This document shows positions 15,603-24,842 of a stretch of 64,000 nucleotides of DNA, one piece after another (position 1 is the first letter of the stretch; each line of letters starts with the position of its first letter). Made by a program: the position numbers and the translations under genes. A model generated the notes under the pieces. That model was not told the DNA's origin and ran no database searches. It worked only from the letters and a program-made list of their open reading frames with translations. Source of the stretch: Lachnospiraceae bacterium (GTDB lineage Bacteria > Bacillota_A > Clostridia > Lachnospirales > Lachnospiraceae); NCBI GenBank assembly GCA_017522685.1, contig JAFWYN010000019.1:124001-188000 (forward strand). Reading direction: 5' to 3'.

Positions 15603-18020
15603 CTATTCAATCTTAAGTATGAGTTCAAGTACTCTCTTGGCAGATACGAGTAATTCTTCTCTGGTAAGCACGCCCATTTCCATGGCTTTTTTCACACGCT
15701 CCGGATAACCGTTTGCCATCTTAAGGTTATTACCGGCCTTGATTTCCTTATACTGCTCCGCTCTGTTCCACCAATCCGTCATAACCAAACCTTCATAGCC
15801 CCACTCACCACGTAAGATATCCTCTAAAAGCTCGCGACATTCGGATGCACGATGACCGTTTATCATATTGTAGGAAGACATAACCGCCCAGGTACCGCCT
15901 TCCTTCACTGCGATTTCAAAGCCCTTCAAATAGATTTCACGCAAAGCTCTCTCGGATGCTCTGGAATCACTATGTTTACGGTTAGTCTCTTTGTTATTGG
16001 CTGCAAAATGCTTGATGGTAGCCGCCATATTCTGAGACTGGATACCACGCACCATAGCTGCACCTATTTTACCGGTTAAGAAAGGATCCTCGGAATAATA
16101 CTCAAAATTACGTCCGCACAACGGATTTCTATGGATATTCATGGCAGGTGTCAGCCATACAGATAAATTATTCTCCTTTAACTCCTTACTTCCGGCGGTC
16201 CCCACCTTTTCTACCAATTCCTCATTCCAGGTACATGCCAGTAAAGTGGCACAGGGCCATGCAGTAGTATAAATATCGAATCCCTCGTTAATACGCACAC
16301 CCGCAGGACCATCCGCGGTCATAAGATTGGGCACACCATATTCAGGCAGATTGCCTATGCCAAAGGTGTTTGCCACACCGGTATTGGGCTGTCCGCCCAG
16401 CAAATGAATCAAATCCTCATCGGACAGTTGCTCCACAAATTCATCCAGGGTAATTTTGCCCTCGGCTACCTCTATCAGGAAATGACTTCCCTTTTTATAG
16501 GCATCCAGCATAAAGCAACCGGCACGTCCACGTACAGCCGGCAAAATTCCTTCATCCGTACCGGGTATCATTTTTTCAAAGATGCAGGCATTGGGGTCAT
16601 TGGGTTCGCCTAATGGAAGTTCTTCATAGGTACCGTCTGCCAGAATACGTTTCTTAAGCTGTGTCGGTACTAATTTCGCCGAAAGTTGCTCTACCACTTG
16701 GTTCTCTTCGACCTGATATGCCCAATCTGCCTTCATCACGTCACGGACACTGGTACCTACATAGATTACATACTCACCAGCTTCCAATACATAGGCTGAT
16801 TTCGCCACCTTGCCCAAATCGTCATAGGAAGCCATAGAAGCCTTAGTAAAACGAAGCTCCAGTTCCTGTGCTTCTCCCGGCTGTAGCAGCTTGGTCTTTG
16901 CAAAAGCCTTTAACTCCTTTGCCGGCTTCTGTAAAAGCCCTTGGGGAGCACTAATATAAACCTGAATGACTTCCTTTCCTACATAGGTACCGGTATTGGT
17001 TACACGTAAAGAAACCTTGAGGTACTCTCCTTCTTCCCAAGCTTTGATATCCTCTAACGCAAAGTTTGTATAGGAAAGCCCATAACCAAAGGGATAACAA
17101 ACTTTATCTTTTGCATCAGCAAAGGTCTCAAAATAACGGTATCCCACATACACATCATCCGTATAATCCACATAATCAAAGGATTCGTGGAAATTCTCAG
17201 TGGACAAATAATCCTCCACGGTAGCTGCCAAGGTATCGGAAAGCTTACCGCTGGGTGACATCTTACCCATCAAGATTTCAGCTGTAGCCAGACCGCCTTC
17301 CATACCGCCCTGCCATGCAATCAGGGCTGCTGAAAGCTTCTCATCCTTCTGTATCCAGGAGGTATCCATCATACCACCTACATTTAATACCACTACTATA
17401 TCTGCAAAGGCTTCCTCCACCCGGGCAATCATATCTTCCTCTTCCTTAGTAAGATAGAAATCCCCCTTCGGGAAGATACGACCACTTATGGCAGGCATAC
17501 TTTCTGCATCGGATTTCCAGGGATTGTATTCTTCCTCACATTCTATGTCGGAACGGTCCCAGCCCTCTCCGGAAAAACGGCTGATTACCACAATGGCAGT
17601 ATCTGCAAAGGCTCTTGCATCCTGCACCTGCTGTTCTGTAATGGCCGGTTCCACAGTCATACCCGGCACTGCGCCCTCCGCATACTGCTTTTCCACATTT
17701 GCCCGATAATACTCTGCCAAAGGTTCGAATATCTCTACTTCCTTCAGCTCCTTTAACCCCTCATAGAGATTGCGTACATAAGCGGAATGTACATCGCCGC
17801 TACCACCGCCGCCTTTCACATAGTCAAAGGTACCCTTTCCAAACAATGCCACCTTGGCACCACTCTTTAAAGGAAGTCTGTTGTTCTCATTCTTCAGTAG
17901 CACCATACCTTCTGTGGCAGCTTCCTTAGACAATAAAACATGTTCCTTACATGCCGTTACATACTTGCCATTCTCCAATGGTAAATTGGGTTGATGATTT
18001 GCTCTTGCCCATCTTTTCAT
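15603..18020 (-). CDS. GH3 beta-glucosidase with permuted domain order, no signal peptide
   Basis: An 805-residue glycoside hydrolase family 3 enzyme. The usual C-terminal alpha/beta sandwich comes first (about 30-320, with ATEGMVLLKNENNRLPL near residue 36) and a fibronectin-III-like domain follows (about 335-430). The (beta/alpha)8 catalytic domain comes last (about 510-800), with the nucleophile aspartate in GLVMTDWW near residue 750. The same permuted order is known from Butyrivibrio fibrisolvens and Ruminococcus albus beta-glucosidases. With no signal peptide it should act inside the cell on imported cello- or other gluco-oligosaccharides. The small leader ORF at 18101-18229 lies in the same transcript. 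Confidence 0.93.
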   Translation of the reverse strand: MKRWARANHQPNLPLENGKYVTACKEHVLLSKEAATEGMVLLKNENNRLPLKSGAKVALFGKGTFDYVKGGGGSGDVHSAYVRNLYEGLKELKEVEIFEPLAEYYRANVEKQYAEGAVPGMTVEPAITEQQVQDARAFADTAIVVISRFSGEGWDRSDIECEEEYNPWKSDAESMPAISGRIFPKGDFYLTKEEEDMIARVEEAFADIVVVLNVGGMMDTSWIQKDEKLSAALIAWQGGMEGGLATAEILMGKMSPSGKLSDTLAATVEDYLSTENFHESFDYVDYTDDVYVGYRYFETFADAKDKVCYPFGYGLSYTNFALEDIKAWEEGEYLKVSLRVTNTGTYVGKEVIQVYISAPQGLLQKPAKELKAFAKTKLLQPGEAQELELRFTKASMASYDDLGKVAKSAYVLEAGEYVIYVGTSVRDVMKADWAYQVEENQVVEQLSAKLVPTQLKKRILADGTYEELPLGEPNDPNACIFEKMIPGTDEGILPAVRGRAGCFMLDAYKKGSHFLIEVAEGKITLDEFVEQLSDEDLIHLLGGQPNTGVANTFGIGNLPEYGVPNLMTADGPAGVRINEGFDIYTTAWPCATLLACTWNEELVEKVGTAGSKELKENNLSVWLTPAMNIHRNPLCGRNFEYYSEDPFLTGKIGAAMVRGIQSQNMAATIKHFAANNKETNRKHSDSRASERALREIYLKGFEIAVKEGGTWAVMSSYNMINGHRASECRELLEDILRGEWGYEGLVMTDWWNRAEQYKEIKAGNNLKMANGYPERVKKAMEMGVLTREELLVSAKRVLELILKIE

Positions 18021-18100
18021 AATGTTTTGGTATAATCCTTATTAAGGGCGGATTACTTTTCCTTTCCTTGTTTTATGTTTTGTAATTGGTCACTCCAATA

Positions 18101-18229
18101 TTATTCCTTTATCAGTTCTTCAAACTCCTGTATACTGTCAGCCTTAGCCGCCAGTTTGTGCCATTTAGATAAAATCGCCTCTTGCGTCTGCTCTACAGCC
18201 TCCTCTATGGGCATCTGTAAAGCTTTCAT
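18101..18229 (-). CDS. 42-residue small protein upstream of the GH3 gene
   Basis: A short reading frame starts with ATG at 18229, 5 bases after a strong AGGAGGGG, and ends with TAA at 18101. The product begins MKALQMPIEEAVEQTQEA and ends QEFEELIKE. It is charged, likely helical, and has one Trp and one His. It lies in the leader of the beta-glucosidase gene and in the same direction, 80 bases before the GH3 start. No known family is recognised. The strong ribosome binding site and upstream promoter make it a credible gene. Confidence 0.65.
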   Translation of the reverse strand: MKALQMPIEEAVEQTQEAILSKWHKLAAKADSIQEFEELIKE

Positions 18230-18244
18230 TTATCCCCTCCTATG

Positions 18245-18275
18245 GCAGGAGCATACCCTTTCAGAAACCTCCTGC
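18245..18275 (-). promoter_or_regulatory. Leader hairpin before the small ORF
   Basis: GCAGGAG (18245-18251) and CTCCTGC (18269-18275) form a 7-bp stem 15 bases before the small ORF's start codon. The stem just precedes, and may influence, its ribosome binding site. Confidence 0.4.
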
Positions 18276-18367
18276 TTTTACTTATAATGTGAATTAAAAG
18301 CATGAATTTTCTGAAACATAATAGAACATGAGATTCTTAAGAATAAAAGAAAATATGCTTTGCATTT

Positions 18368-18396
18368 AGTATAACGCAAAGCATATGGTGGTGCAA
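18368..18396 (-). promoter_or_regulatory. Promoter for the small ORF and GH3 gene
   Basis: TTGCAC (18396-18391) and TATACT (18373-18368) are separated by exactly 17 bases on the minus strand. Transcription would start near 18360, giving a leader of about 130 bases before the small ORF. Confidence 0.6.
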
Positions 18397-18447
18397 GTAA
18401 ATTTCTATTCAATTATTGTAGAAATAGTGCCATGGAGACTAGATAAA

Positions 18448-19104
18448 TCACTCGCTCACATAATTCACAATCCCCACCAACTCACCATCCGCCACGCTAA
18501 TCGTAGCTTCTTTCCCGATAAACTCATTACTAACCCCAATGGGAAAATCATTGGTCATGGTATAGTCCTCTAATTCGTATTTCATGCCCTTTATAGTGAC
18601 GCCCTTTGCTTCCTTGCCCAGGCAGAACAAAGAAAAATATCCTTCCAGATTATCTCGCAGCTTCACTTCTTCATTCTTCATGACGAAAATCATGCCACTG
18701 CCATCCATAAGATACCCTACTGCATCATGATTTTTCAGGAACAACAGGCACTGGATATTGGCCAGAGTATGCTCCAGTCTGCCTCCCGTAGCTCCGTAAA
18801 GCAGGAAATAATCATAGCCCATATTGAGGCCCAGCTTCAGGGCTGCCAGCATGTCCGTATCATCCTTCTCCGGTTTCAAGGTGATAACTCTGTCCGGTGC
18901 CTCTTCCTTCATAGCTAATATAGCTTCTCTCTGTGCTTCATTCACCGAATCAAAATCTCCCAGAATAATATCCGGCTCGATTTCCAATATGCCGCAATAA
19001 TTGATGCCACCGTCCACAGCGATGACCAAATCCTCTTCTCCCACATTTACGGCACCTACCGTCAAATCACCGGCACCGATTACAATACATTTTTTATCTG
19101 CCAT
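18448..19104 (-). CDS. thiN: Thiamine diphosphokinase
   Basis: A 218-residue enzyme that makes thiamine diphosphate from thiamine and ATP. Visible motifs are CIVIGAGDL at the N-terminus, VIAVDGGINY, and the substrate-binding ILGDFDSV near residue 55. A second part, YDYFLLYGATGGRLEHTLAN, is diagnostic of the family. The ATG at 19104 is chosen because AGGAAGTGA lies upstream; a TTG 7 codons earlier has no site. It is divergent from the metallopeptidase gene. No TPP riboswitch was seen upstream. Confidence 0.93.
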   Translation of the reverse strand: MADKKCIVIGAGDLTVGAVNVGEEDLVIAVDGGINYCGILEIEPDIILGDFDSVNEAQREAILAMKEEAPDRVITLKPEKDDTDMLAALKLGLNMGYDYFLLYGATGGRLEHTLANIQCLLFLKNHDAVGYLMDGSGMIFVMKNEEVKLRDNLEGYFSLFCLGKEAKGVTIKGMKYELEDYTMTNDFPIGVSNEFIGKEATISVADGELVGIVNYVSE

Positions 19105-19180
19105 ATGCTCACTTCCTATTTTCAATCAAAGTATAATCTTGTATAATTATATCATACATCCATCCAGAAAGGAAACCCTT

Positions 19181-19588
19181 ATGCCACCTTTATATACACC
19201 GGAAGAAAGAAAAAGAATAGAGGTTTTTGACAATCGCTACCGCAGTGCTGCCAAGACCCATTTCACCAATCGGGTGCAGCACTTTCTCCCTCTTACTGGC
19301 GGTACCTATACCCGTATCACCATCCGGGACCAAAAGACCCGCTGGGGCAGTCGCTCCTCCTCCGGTACCTTATCCTTCAATTATCGCCTTTTGTATGCAC
19401 CTCCCAGAGTGCTGGATTATGTGGTGGTTCATGAGCTTTGTCATATTACCCATATGAACCATTCCAAAGAATTCTGGAACATGGTCGGCTCCATCCTGCC
19501 GGATTACAAGGAATGCCGACTTTGGCTGAAAGAACATGGTGCTGAACTGAACGCCGCTACTCACATGAAGAAAATTGGATTACTATAA
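19181..19588 (+). CDS. YgjP-like (WLM/DUF45) zinc metallopeptidase
   Basis: A 135-residue protein with the zinc-binding HELCH motif (HExxH) at about residues 87-91 and a downstream HSKEFW segment that should give the third ligand. QKTRWGSRSSSG precedes the active site, as in DUF45/YgjP-like metallopeptidases. It is shorter than many family members, which have an extra N-terminal barrel. The start at 19181 has AGAAAGG upstream. The TAA stop codon is formed by the first bases of the palindromic element at 19586-19825, so the present C-terminus may have been set by that insertion. Confidence 0.88.
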   Translation: MPPLYTPEERKRIEVFDNRYRSAAKTHFTNRVQHFLPLTGGTYTRITIRDQKTRWGSRSSSGTLSFNYRLLYAPPRVLDYVVVHELCHITHMNHSKEFWNMVGSILPDYKECRLWLKEHGAELNAATHMKKIGLL

Positions 19589-19825
19589 TTACCCACTTGG
19601 ATTATTTGTACCTATGAATGGATTAAATTATAGGCAATAGGAACATAATTTCCTACAAGCAGGTCTTGGAAAACGTCGGCCCTTAGTGAGGTCAAGCCGC
19701 TTGCGGCTTCGAACTTAGTGCCGCTACGTTTTCCACGAAGCGAAAGCGCCCTGCGGTAGGATGTTATGTCCTAATTGCCTATTACCAAACATATTCCCGG
19801 TACAAATAATCCAAGTGGGTAATTA
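19586..19825. repeat. 240-bp nested palindromic element (MITE-like or large RNA hairpin)
   Basis: The ends form a perfect 27-bp inverted repeat (19586-19612 and 19799-19825, starting TAATTACCCACTTGG). Further paired blocks follow inward: 19631-19656 with 19756-19781, TGGAAAACGT (19667-19676) with 19726-19735, and a central perfect hairpin AAGCCGC/GCGGCTT at 19694-19709. The symmetry centre is near 19705. No ORF is inside. It could be a non-autonomous transposable element or a long structured RNA. No clear target-site duplication is visible. Confidence 0.75.
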
Positions 19826-19833
19826 ATTCCGTA

Positions 19834-19862
19834 CAAAAACAGCGGCCCATAGGACCGCTGTA
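19834..19862 (-). terminator. Terminator of pilT
   Basis: CAGCGG(TCC)TAT(GG)GCCGCTG stem at 19840-19860, followed by TTTTTG on the minus strand, just beyond the pilT stop. Confidence 0.85.
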
Positions 19863-19872
19863 ATTAATTTTC

Positions 19873-20925
19873 TTAAATCTTCTGCTCCATACCATCCACA
19901 TCCTGAGCGAACTGGATAGCAAGCTCTCTATCGATTTTTCCATCATAGTAAAGCTGTAAAATCGCATCATCCATGGTAATCATACCGATCTTACGGTTGG
20001 TCTGCATGATGGACTGTAACTGATGTGACTTACCTTCACGAATCAGGTTACGTACCGCATGGTTCGCATGCATTACTTCGAATGCTGCACAACGGCCTCT
20101 ACCATCGGAGGTAGGAATCAGCTGCTGGGAGATAACCGCTTCCAATACGTTGGAAAGCTGTACTCGGATCTGCTGCTGCTGATGAGGCGGGAATACGTCG
20201 ATTACACGGTCGATGGTACTTGCTGCACCGATGGTATGTAAAGTTGACAATACCAAGTGACCGGTTTCTGCTGCGGTGATAGCAACACTGATGGTTTCGA
20301 AGTCACGCATTTCTCCTACCAGAATAACATCCGGGTCTTCACGGAGTGCTGCACGAAGTGCATTCGCATAATTTTCAGTATCCAAACCGATTTCTCTCTG
20401 GTTTACCATAGACATCTTATGCTGATGCAAATACTCGATAGGGTCTTCCAATGTAATAATATGAGCATCTCTGTTACTGTTTACCTTATCAATAATCGCT
20501 GCAAGAGTAGTAGATTTACCACTACCGGTAGGTCCTGTTACCAGAATCAGACCTCTCTTACGCTGATACAAATCAACAACGGATGTAGGTACACCCAACT
20601 TCTCGGGAGACGGTATTTCAGTAGCAACCACACGGAATGCCAATGCTGCAGAACCTCTCTGCTTAAATGCATTTACACGGTAACGGGCAACATTCGGTAC
20701 CGCAAAAGACATATCGTACTCACCCTTCTCCTCATAACGTTCACGCTGTGATTCAGTCATAATACTTAAAATAACATCCAGGGTATCTGCCGGAAGCATT
20801 TTAGGAAAATCCATGGTGACCAGGTTACCGTTTACACGCATCTTAGGCGGAATACCTACTGTTAAATGTACATCGGATGCACCGGCTTCTTTCGCCGCTG
20901 TCAAAATTTCTTCTATTGTAGCCAT
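19873..20925 (-). CDS. pilT: Type IV pilus retraction ATPase PilT
   Basis: A 350-residue hexameric secretion ATPase. The N-terminal part (about 1-100) has GASDVHLTVGIPPKMRVNG. Walker A GPTGSGKST is at 131-139, followed by an aspartate box (ITLEDPIEYLH), Walker B (DPDVILVGEMRD) and a His box (TGHLVLSTLHT). The conserved AIRNLIRE-like motif, here AVRNLIREGK, marks PilT and not PilB. It would depolymerise type IV pili. No other pilus gene is in the window, so the gene is orphaned here. It has its own terminator. Confidence 0.95.
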   Translation of the reverse strand: MATIEEILTAAKEAGASDVHLTVGIPPKMRVNGNLVTMDFPKMLPADTLDVILSIMTESQRERYEEKGEYDMSFAVPNVARYRVNAFKQRGSAALAFRVVATEIPSPEKLGVPTSVVDLYQRKRGLILVTGPTGSGKSTTLAAIIDKVNSNRDAHIITLEDPIEYLHQHKMSMVNQREIGLDTENYANALRAALREDPDVILVGEMRDFETISVAITAAETGHLVLSTLHTIGAASTIDRVIDVFPPHQQQQIRVQLSNVLEAVISQQLIPTSDGRGRCAAFEVMHANHAVRNLIREGKSHQLQSIMQTNRKIGMITMDDAILQLYYDGKIDRELAIQFAQDVDGMEQKI

Positions 20926-21008
20926 CTTTTCTCCTCCACACGATTGTCGGCAGACTTATCAATCCACCTTTGGCAATAGTATACCACAAAGCATGTATAT
21001 TTTACAAC

Positions 21009-21647
21009 TTATTTATCATTTTCAAAACAATTCTTTAATTTCAGCAAAGCTTTTTTCTCAATACGACTCACATAACTTCTGGAAATACCAAACATTTCCC
21101 CAAGTTCACTTTGGGTCAATTCCCGGGTTCCGCCTAATCCGTAACGAAGAAAAAGGATTTTCCACTCTCTGTCCGTCAGACATTCCTTTCTATAGCGTTC
21201 CAGCTTTTCTATATTGTTTTGAAGCTCCATCTGTTCCACCACATCAAGGGGCGGCTGCTCGATGATATCCAACAAACGTATTTCATTGCCTTCCTTATCC
21301 TGTCCGATAGATTCAAACAAGGACACCTCTCTGGAGTATTTTTTCTTGCCCCGAAGCATCATTAAAAGCTCATTGTCAATACAACGGCAGGCATAGGTGG
21401 CCAGCCTGCCCTTTTCCACATCAAAGGAATCAATAGCTTTAATCAGTCCGATACAACCTATAGACAATAAATCGTCCAACTCCTCATCCACATTCTGATA
21501 TTTTTTCACGATATGCGCTACCAGGCGCAAATTACGCTCCACTAATATATCCTTTGCCCTCATGGCAGCTTCTTTATCACCACCATGCAATTGCTTCAGA
21601 TATTCGGCTTCCTCTCCTGCGGTTAATGGTTTTTGAAAGGTTTTCAA
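21009..21647 (-). CDS. sigK: Sporulation sigma factor SigK, lacking a pro-sequence
   Basis: A 212-residue sigma-70 family factor for late mother-cell transcription. Region 2 contains ERNLRLVAHIVKKY, DLLSIGCIGLIKAIDSFD and RLATYACRCIDNE. Region 4 contains GISRSYVSRIEKKAL. Similarity to SigK includes SLFESIGQDKEGNEI in the linker. The start is TTG at 21647 with CGGAGG 6 bases upstream. An in-frame TTG at 21698 has no such site. Starting MKTFQKPLTAGEE, the protein lacks the roughly 20-residue inhibitory pro-peptide of Bacillus SigK. The coding frame is not interrupted by a skin element. Confidence 0.88.
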   Translation of the reverse strand: MKTFQKPLTAGEEAEYLKQLHGGDKEAAMRAKDILVERNLRLVAHIVKKYQNVDEELDDLLSIGCIGLIKAIDSFDVEKGRLATYACRCIDNELLMMLRGKKKYSREVSLFESIGQDKEGNEIRLLDIIEQPPLDVVEQMELQNNIEKLERYRKECLTDREWKILFLRYGLGGTRELTQSELGEMFGISRSYVSRIEKKALLKLKNCFENDK

Positions 21648-21729
21648 TCGAAACCTCCGTAGGATTTCTCTTATCAATATCTTATGTGGGTGGGACAATG
21701 AACGTGAAACACAACAAAGATTTACTACA

Positions 21730-22899
21730 CTATATTTTCGGCTCCAGGAAATCAGCCATTACATAATTGCTCACATCCAATCCCTTGTCTGTAAGCCTGA
21801 TAAATCCCTCGCCGTTTTCTGACCACTGCTCCAAAAGGCCATTCTCCATATGTTTTTGAAGTACATCCCCAAAAACATCCTTCAGGCTTCTGCCATATTC
21901 CTCCATCCATGCTTTTTCACTTACTCCGCTCACCATGCGCAGACCTAAAAACATAGTCTCTGACATTCTGTCTTCCGTTGAAAGAATCTCTTTGCCCTCC
22001 ATCATTTCACAAGGATTGTTTATATATGCTTCCAAATCCCTTTCGTTGGCAAACCGCACATTCTCCACCAAAGAAGCGGCACCGATGCCAAAGCCCACAT
22101 AGTTTCTTCTGCACCAATAGCCTGTATTATGCTTACATTCCTTCCCCGGCTTAGCATAATTGGATATTTCATACCTATCGTATCCATGCTGCTTAAGTAT
22201 CTGCTTTGTCAGATAATACATTTCCCGCTCTTCCTCTTCTGTAGGAAGCAAAAGTCTGTCTTCTTCGTAAGCTTTGTAAAAAGGTGTACCCTCTTCTACA
22301 ATCAAACTATATGCCGAAATATGCTCCGGTGGCGGTATCAGTCCCAGCACCTTTTCCAGTGATTCCCTATATTTCTGCGGGGTCTGGCCCGGCAAACCAC
22401 TCATCAAATCCACATTTACATTGGCAAATCCGGCTTCCCGTACATATGTATAGGTCTCCAAAAACTTCTCATAGGTATGAATCCGTCCCAGACTCTTAAG
22501 CTCCTCATTGCAGGCGGATTGCAAGCCCATACTCAGACGATTGATTCCTGCAGCAGCGTACACAGTCATATCCTTTTGGGATACCGTCCCCGGATTCATT
22601 TCCATGGTAATCTCTGCGTCTTCCGCAATATGATAATCTTCCCTAAGAAGCTGCATAATTTGTCTTATCCATTCCGGGTCTACCGCCGTAGGGGTACCTC
22701 CACCGAAGAAAATACTGCTCACCTCATAATCCCTGTAATCACGGCTCTTTTCATGAATTTCCCGGCACAAAGCCTCCATATATGCCTTTTTAGCAGCATC
22801 ATCCGCAGGTGCTGACAAAAAGTCGCAATACAGGCACTTTTTTACACAAAAAGGAATATGAATATAAATCATCAGTTCTTTCACATGTTCTTTTTTCAT
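21730..22899 (-). CDS. hemW: HemW-like radical SAM heme chaperone
   Basis: A 389-residue radical SAM protein (the former coproporphyrinogen oxidase-like HemN group). The 4Fe-4S cysteines C18, C22 and C25 lie in FCVKKCLYCDF, followed by the SAM-binding FFGGGTPTAV. The C-terminal HemN domain has the usual MFLGLRM segment. HemW proteins insert heme into acceptor proteins. The start at 22899 has AGGAAGAGG upstream. It lies downstream of lepA, as in Bacillus, with a strong terminator between them. Confidence 0.93.
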   Translation of the reverse strand: MKKEHVKELMIYIHIPFCVKKCLYCDFLSAPADDAAKKAYMEALCREIHEKSRDYRDYEVSSIFFGGGTPTAVDPEWIRQIMQLLREDYHIAEDAEITMEMNPGTVSQKDMTVYAAAGINRLSMGLQSACNEELKSLGRIHTYEKFLETYTYVREAGFANVNVDLMSGLPGQTPQKYRESLEKVLGLIPPPEHISAYSLIVEEGTPFYKAYEEDRLLLPTEEEEREMYYLTKQILKQHGYDRYEISNYAKPGKECKHNTGYWCRRNYVGFGIGAASLVENVRFANERDLEAYINNPCEMMEGKEILSTEDRMSETMFLGLRMVSGVSEKAWMEEYGRSLKDVFGDVLQKHMENGLLEQWSENGEGFIRLTDKGLDVSNYVMADFLEPKI

Positions 22900-22915
22900 G
22901 AACCTCTTCCTACAT

Positions 22916-22945
22916 AAAAATTGTCGCCAGGCGGCGACAATTTTA
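22916..22945 (-). terminator. Terminator between lepA and hemW
   Basis: Perfect 12-bp stem AAAATTGTCGCC (22917-22928) with its complement (22933-22944), loop AGGC, and T-rich sequence on the minus strand. It separates lepA from hemW. Confidence 0.85.
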
Positions 22946-22955
22946 TTTCCACATC

Positions 22956-24770
22956 TTAGTTTCTTTCATCCAGCTTCAATACACTCATGAAGGCCTTTTG
23001 AGGAATCTCCACATTGCCCACCTGGCGCATACGCTTCTTACCCTCTTTCTGCTTCTCTAAGAGCTTCTTTTTACGGGTAATATCACCACCGTAGCACTTC
23101 GCCAACACATCCTTACGCATAGCCTTTACGGTCTCTCTGGCGATAATCTTGCCCCCCACTGCAGCCTGAATGGGAATCTCAAACAAATGTCTCGGAATCT
23201 CGTCCTTCAGTCTCTCGCACATTCTGCGGCCACGTTCATAAGCCGAATCCGCATGCACGATAAAGGACAGGGCATCCACTTCCTCACGGTTAATCAGGAT
23301 ATCCAGCTTCACCAGCTTGGACTCCTCATAGCCCTTAATATCATAATCAAAAGATGCATAGCCCTTGGAGCGGGACTTTAATGCATCAAAGAAGTCGTAA
23401 ATAATTTCATTCAAGGGTAGCTCGTACTTAATCAGCGCACGGTTCTCCATGTAATCCATACCTAAGTAGCGTCCCCGTCTTTCCTGACAAAGCTCCATAA
23501 TGGAACCGATGAATTCCTGGGTCACCATGATTTCCGCACTTACGATGGGCTCTTCCATATGCTCGATTTCCGAAGGATCCGGCAGATTGGAGGGATTGGT
23601 CAGCTCAATCATCTCACCGTTGGTCTTAAATACCTTATAAATAACACCCGGCGCCGTAGTTACCAGGTCTAAATTGTACTCTCTTTCCAAACGTTCCTGG
23701 ATAATCTCCAGATGAAGCAGTCCTAAGAATCCGCAACGGAAACCAAAGCCTAAAGCAATGGAGGTCTCCGGCTCATAGTTTAAGGATGCATCGTTCAACT
23801 GAAGCTTCTCCAACGCATCACGCAAATCCGGATACTTTGCACCATCTGCCGGATACATACCACAGTATACCATGGAGTTTACCTTCTTATATCCGGGCAA
23901 AGGCTCTGCACAGGGGTTCTTATCGTCTGTTACCGTATCACCAACCGCAGTATCCTTTACATTCTTAATAGAAGCGGTGATATAGCCTACCATACCTGCC
24001 GAAAGCTCTTCACAGGGATGGAACTGACCTGCACCGAAGTAGCCCACTTCCACTACTTCTTCCTTGGCACCGGTAGCCATCATACGGATGGTTGTCCCTT
24101 TTCTTACGGTACCTTCCATGATTCTGCAGAAGATGATAACTCCCTTATAGGAATCATAGACAGAGTCAAAAATCAACGCCTGCAAGGGCTTATTAGGGTC
24201 TCCCTTAGGTGCGGGAATCTTCTCTACAATCGCTTCCAGTACATCCTCAATATTCAGTCCGTTCTTAGCCGAAATCAAAGGTGCATCCTGAGCTTCGATA
24301 CCGATTACATCCTCGATTTCGTCAATGACACGCTGAGGTTCCGCACTGGGCAAATCGATTTTATTAATCACAGGGAATACATCCAGGTCATGATCCAAAG
24401 CCAGATACACATTTGCCAATGTCTGTGCTTCGATACCCTGGGCTGCATCCACCACCAAGATGGCTCCGTCACAAGCCGCCAAAGAACGGCTTACTTCATA
24501 ATTAAAGTCCACATGTCCGGGGGTATCAATCAGGTTGAAAATATACTCTTCTCCGTCCTTCGCCTTATAAACCGTACGAACGGACTGGGCCTTAATGGTA
24601 ATACCTCTTTCCCTTTCCAGCTCCATATTATCAAGTACCTGTGCCTGCATCTCGCGGCTGGTCAGTAGTCCTGTTTTCTCGATAATACGATCTGCCAAAG
24701 TGGACTTACCATGATCTATATGTGCAACAATACAAAAGTTGCGGATTTTACTCTGGTCTGTATATGCCAT
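22956..24770 (-). CDS. lepA: Elongation factor 4 (LepA)
   Basis: A 604-residue translational GTPase that back-translocates or remodels stalled ribosomes. The G1 motif AHIDHGKST is at 16-24, the G3 motif is DTPGHVDF and the G4 motif is NKIDLP. LepA-specific C-terminal features include [20 protein letters not shown]. Length is normal. It is preceded by spoIIP and gpr, giving the conserved Firmicute order gpr-spoIIP-lepA-hemW. A short gap with a CTTTCC-type RBS precedes the ATG at 24770. Confidence 0.98.
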   Translation of the reverse strand: MAYTDQSKIRNFCIVAHIDHGKSTLADRIIEKTGLLTSREMQAQVLDNMELERERGITIKAQSVRTVYKAKDGEEYIFNLIDTPGHVDFNYEVSRSLAACDGAILVVDAAQGIEAQTLANVYLALDHDLDVFPVINKIDLPSAEPQRVIDEIEDVIGIEAQDAPLISAKNGLNIEDVLEAIVEKIPAPKGDPNKPLQALIFDSVYDSYKGVIIFCRIMEGTVRKGTTIRMMATGAKEEVVEVGYFGAGQFHPCEELSAGMVGYITASIKNVKDTAVGDTVTDDKNPCAEPLPGYKKVNSMVYCGMYPADGAKYPDLRDALEKLQLNDASLNYEPETSIALGFGFRCGFLGLLHLEIIQERLEREYNLDLVTTAPGVIYKVFKTNGEMIELTNPSNLPDPSEIEHMEEPIVSAEIMVTQEFIGSIMELCQERRGRYLGMDYMENRALIKYELPLNEIIYDFFDALKSRSKGYASFDYDIKGYEESKLVKLDILINREEVDALSFIVHADSAYERGRRMCERLKDEIPRHLFEIPIQAAVGGKIIARETVKAMRKDVLAKCYGGDITRKKKLLEKQKEGKKRMRQVGNVEIPQKAFMSVLKLDERN

Positions 24771-24842
24771 TAATAACTTTCCTCTCTCTATGCCATAATT
24801 AGTGTCATTTTAACACAAACCACAGTCCATACGCAAGTACTT

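Noticed and set aside
18021..18447. TPP riboswitch near thiN
   Set aside because: No conserved THI-box sequence is visible on either strand; the region is the GH3 leader.
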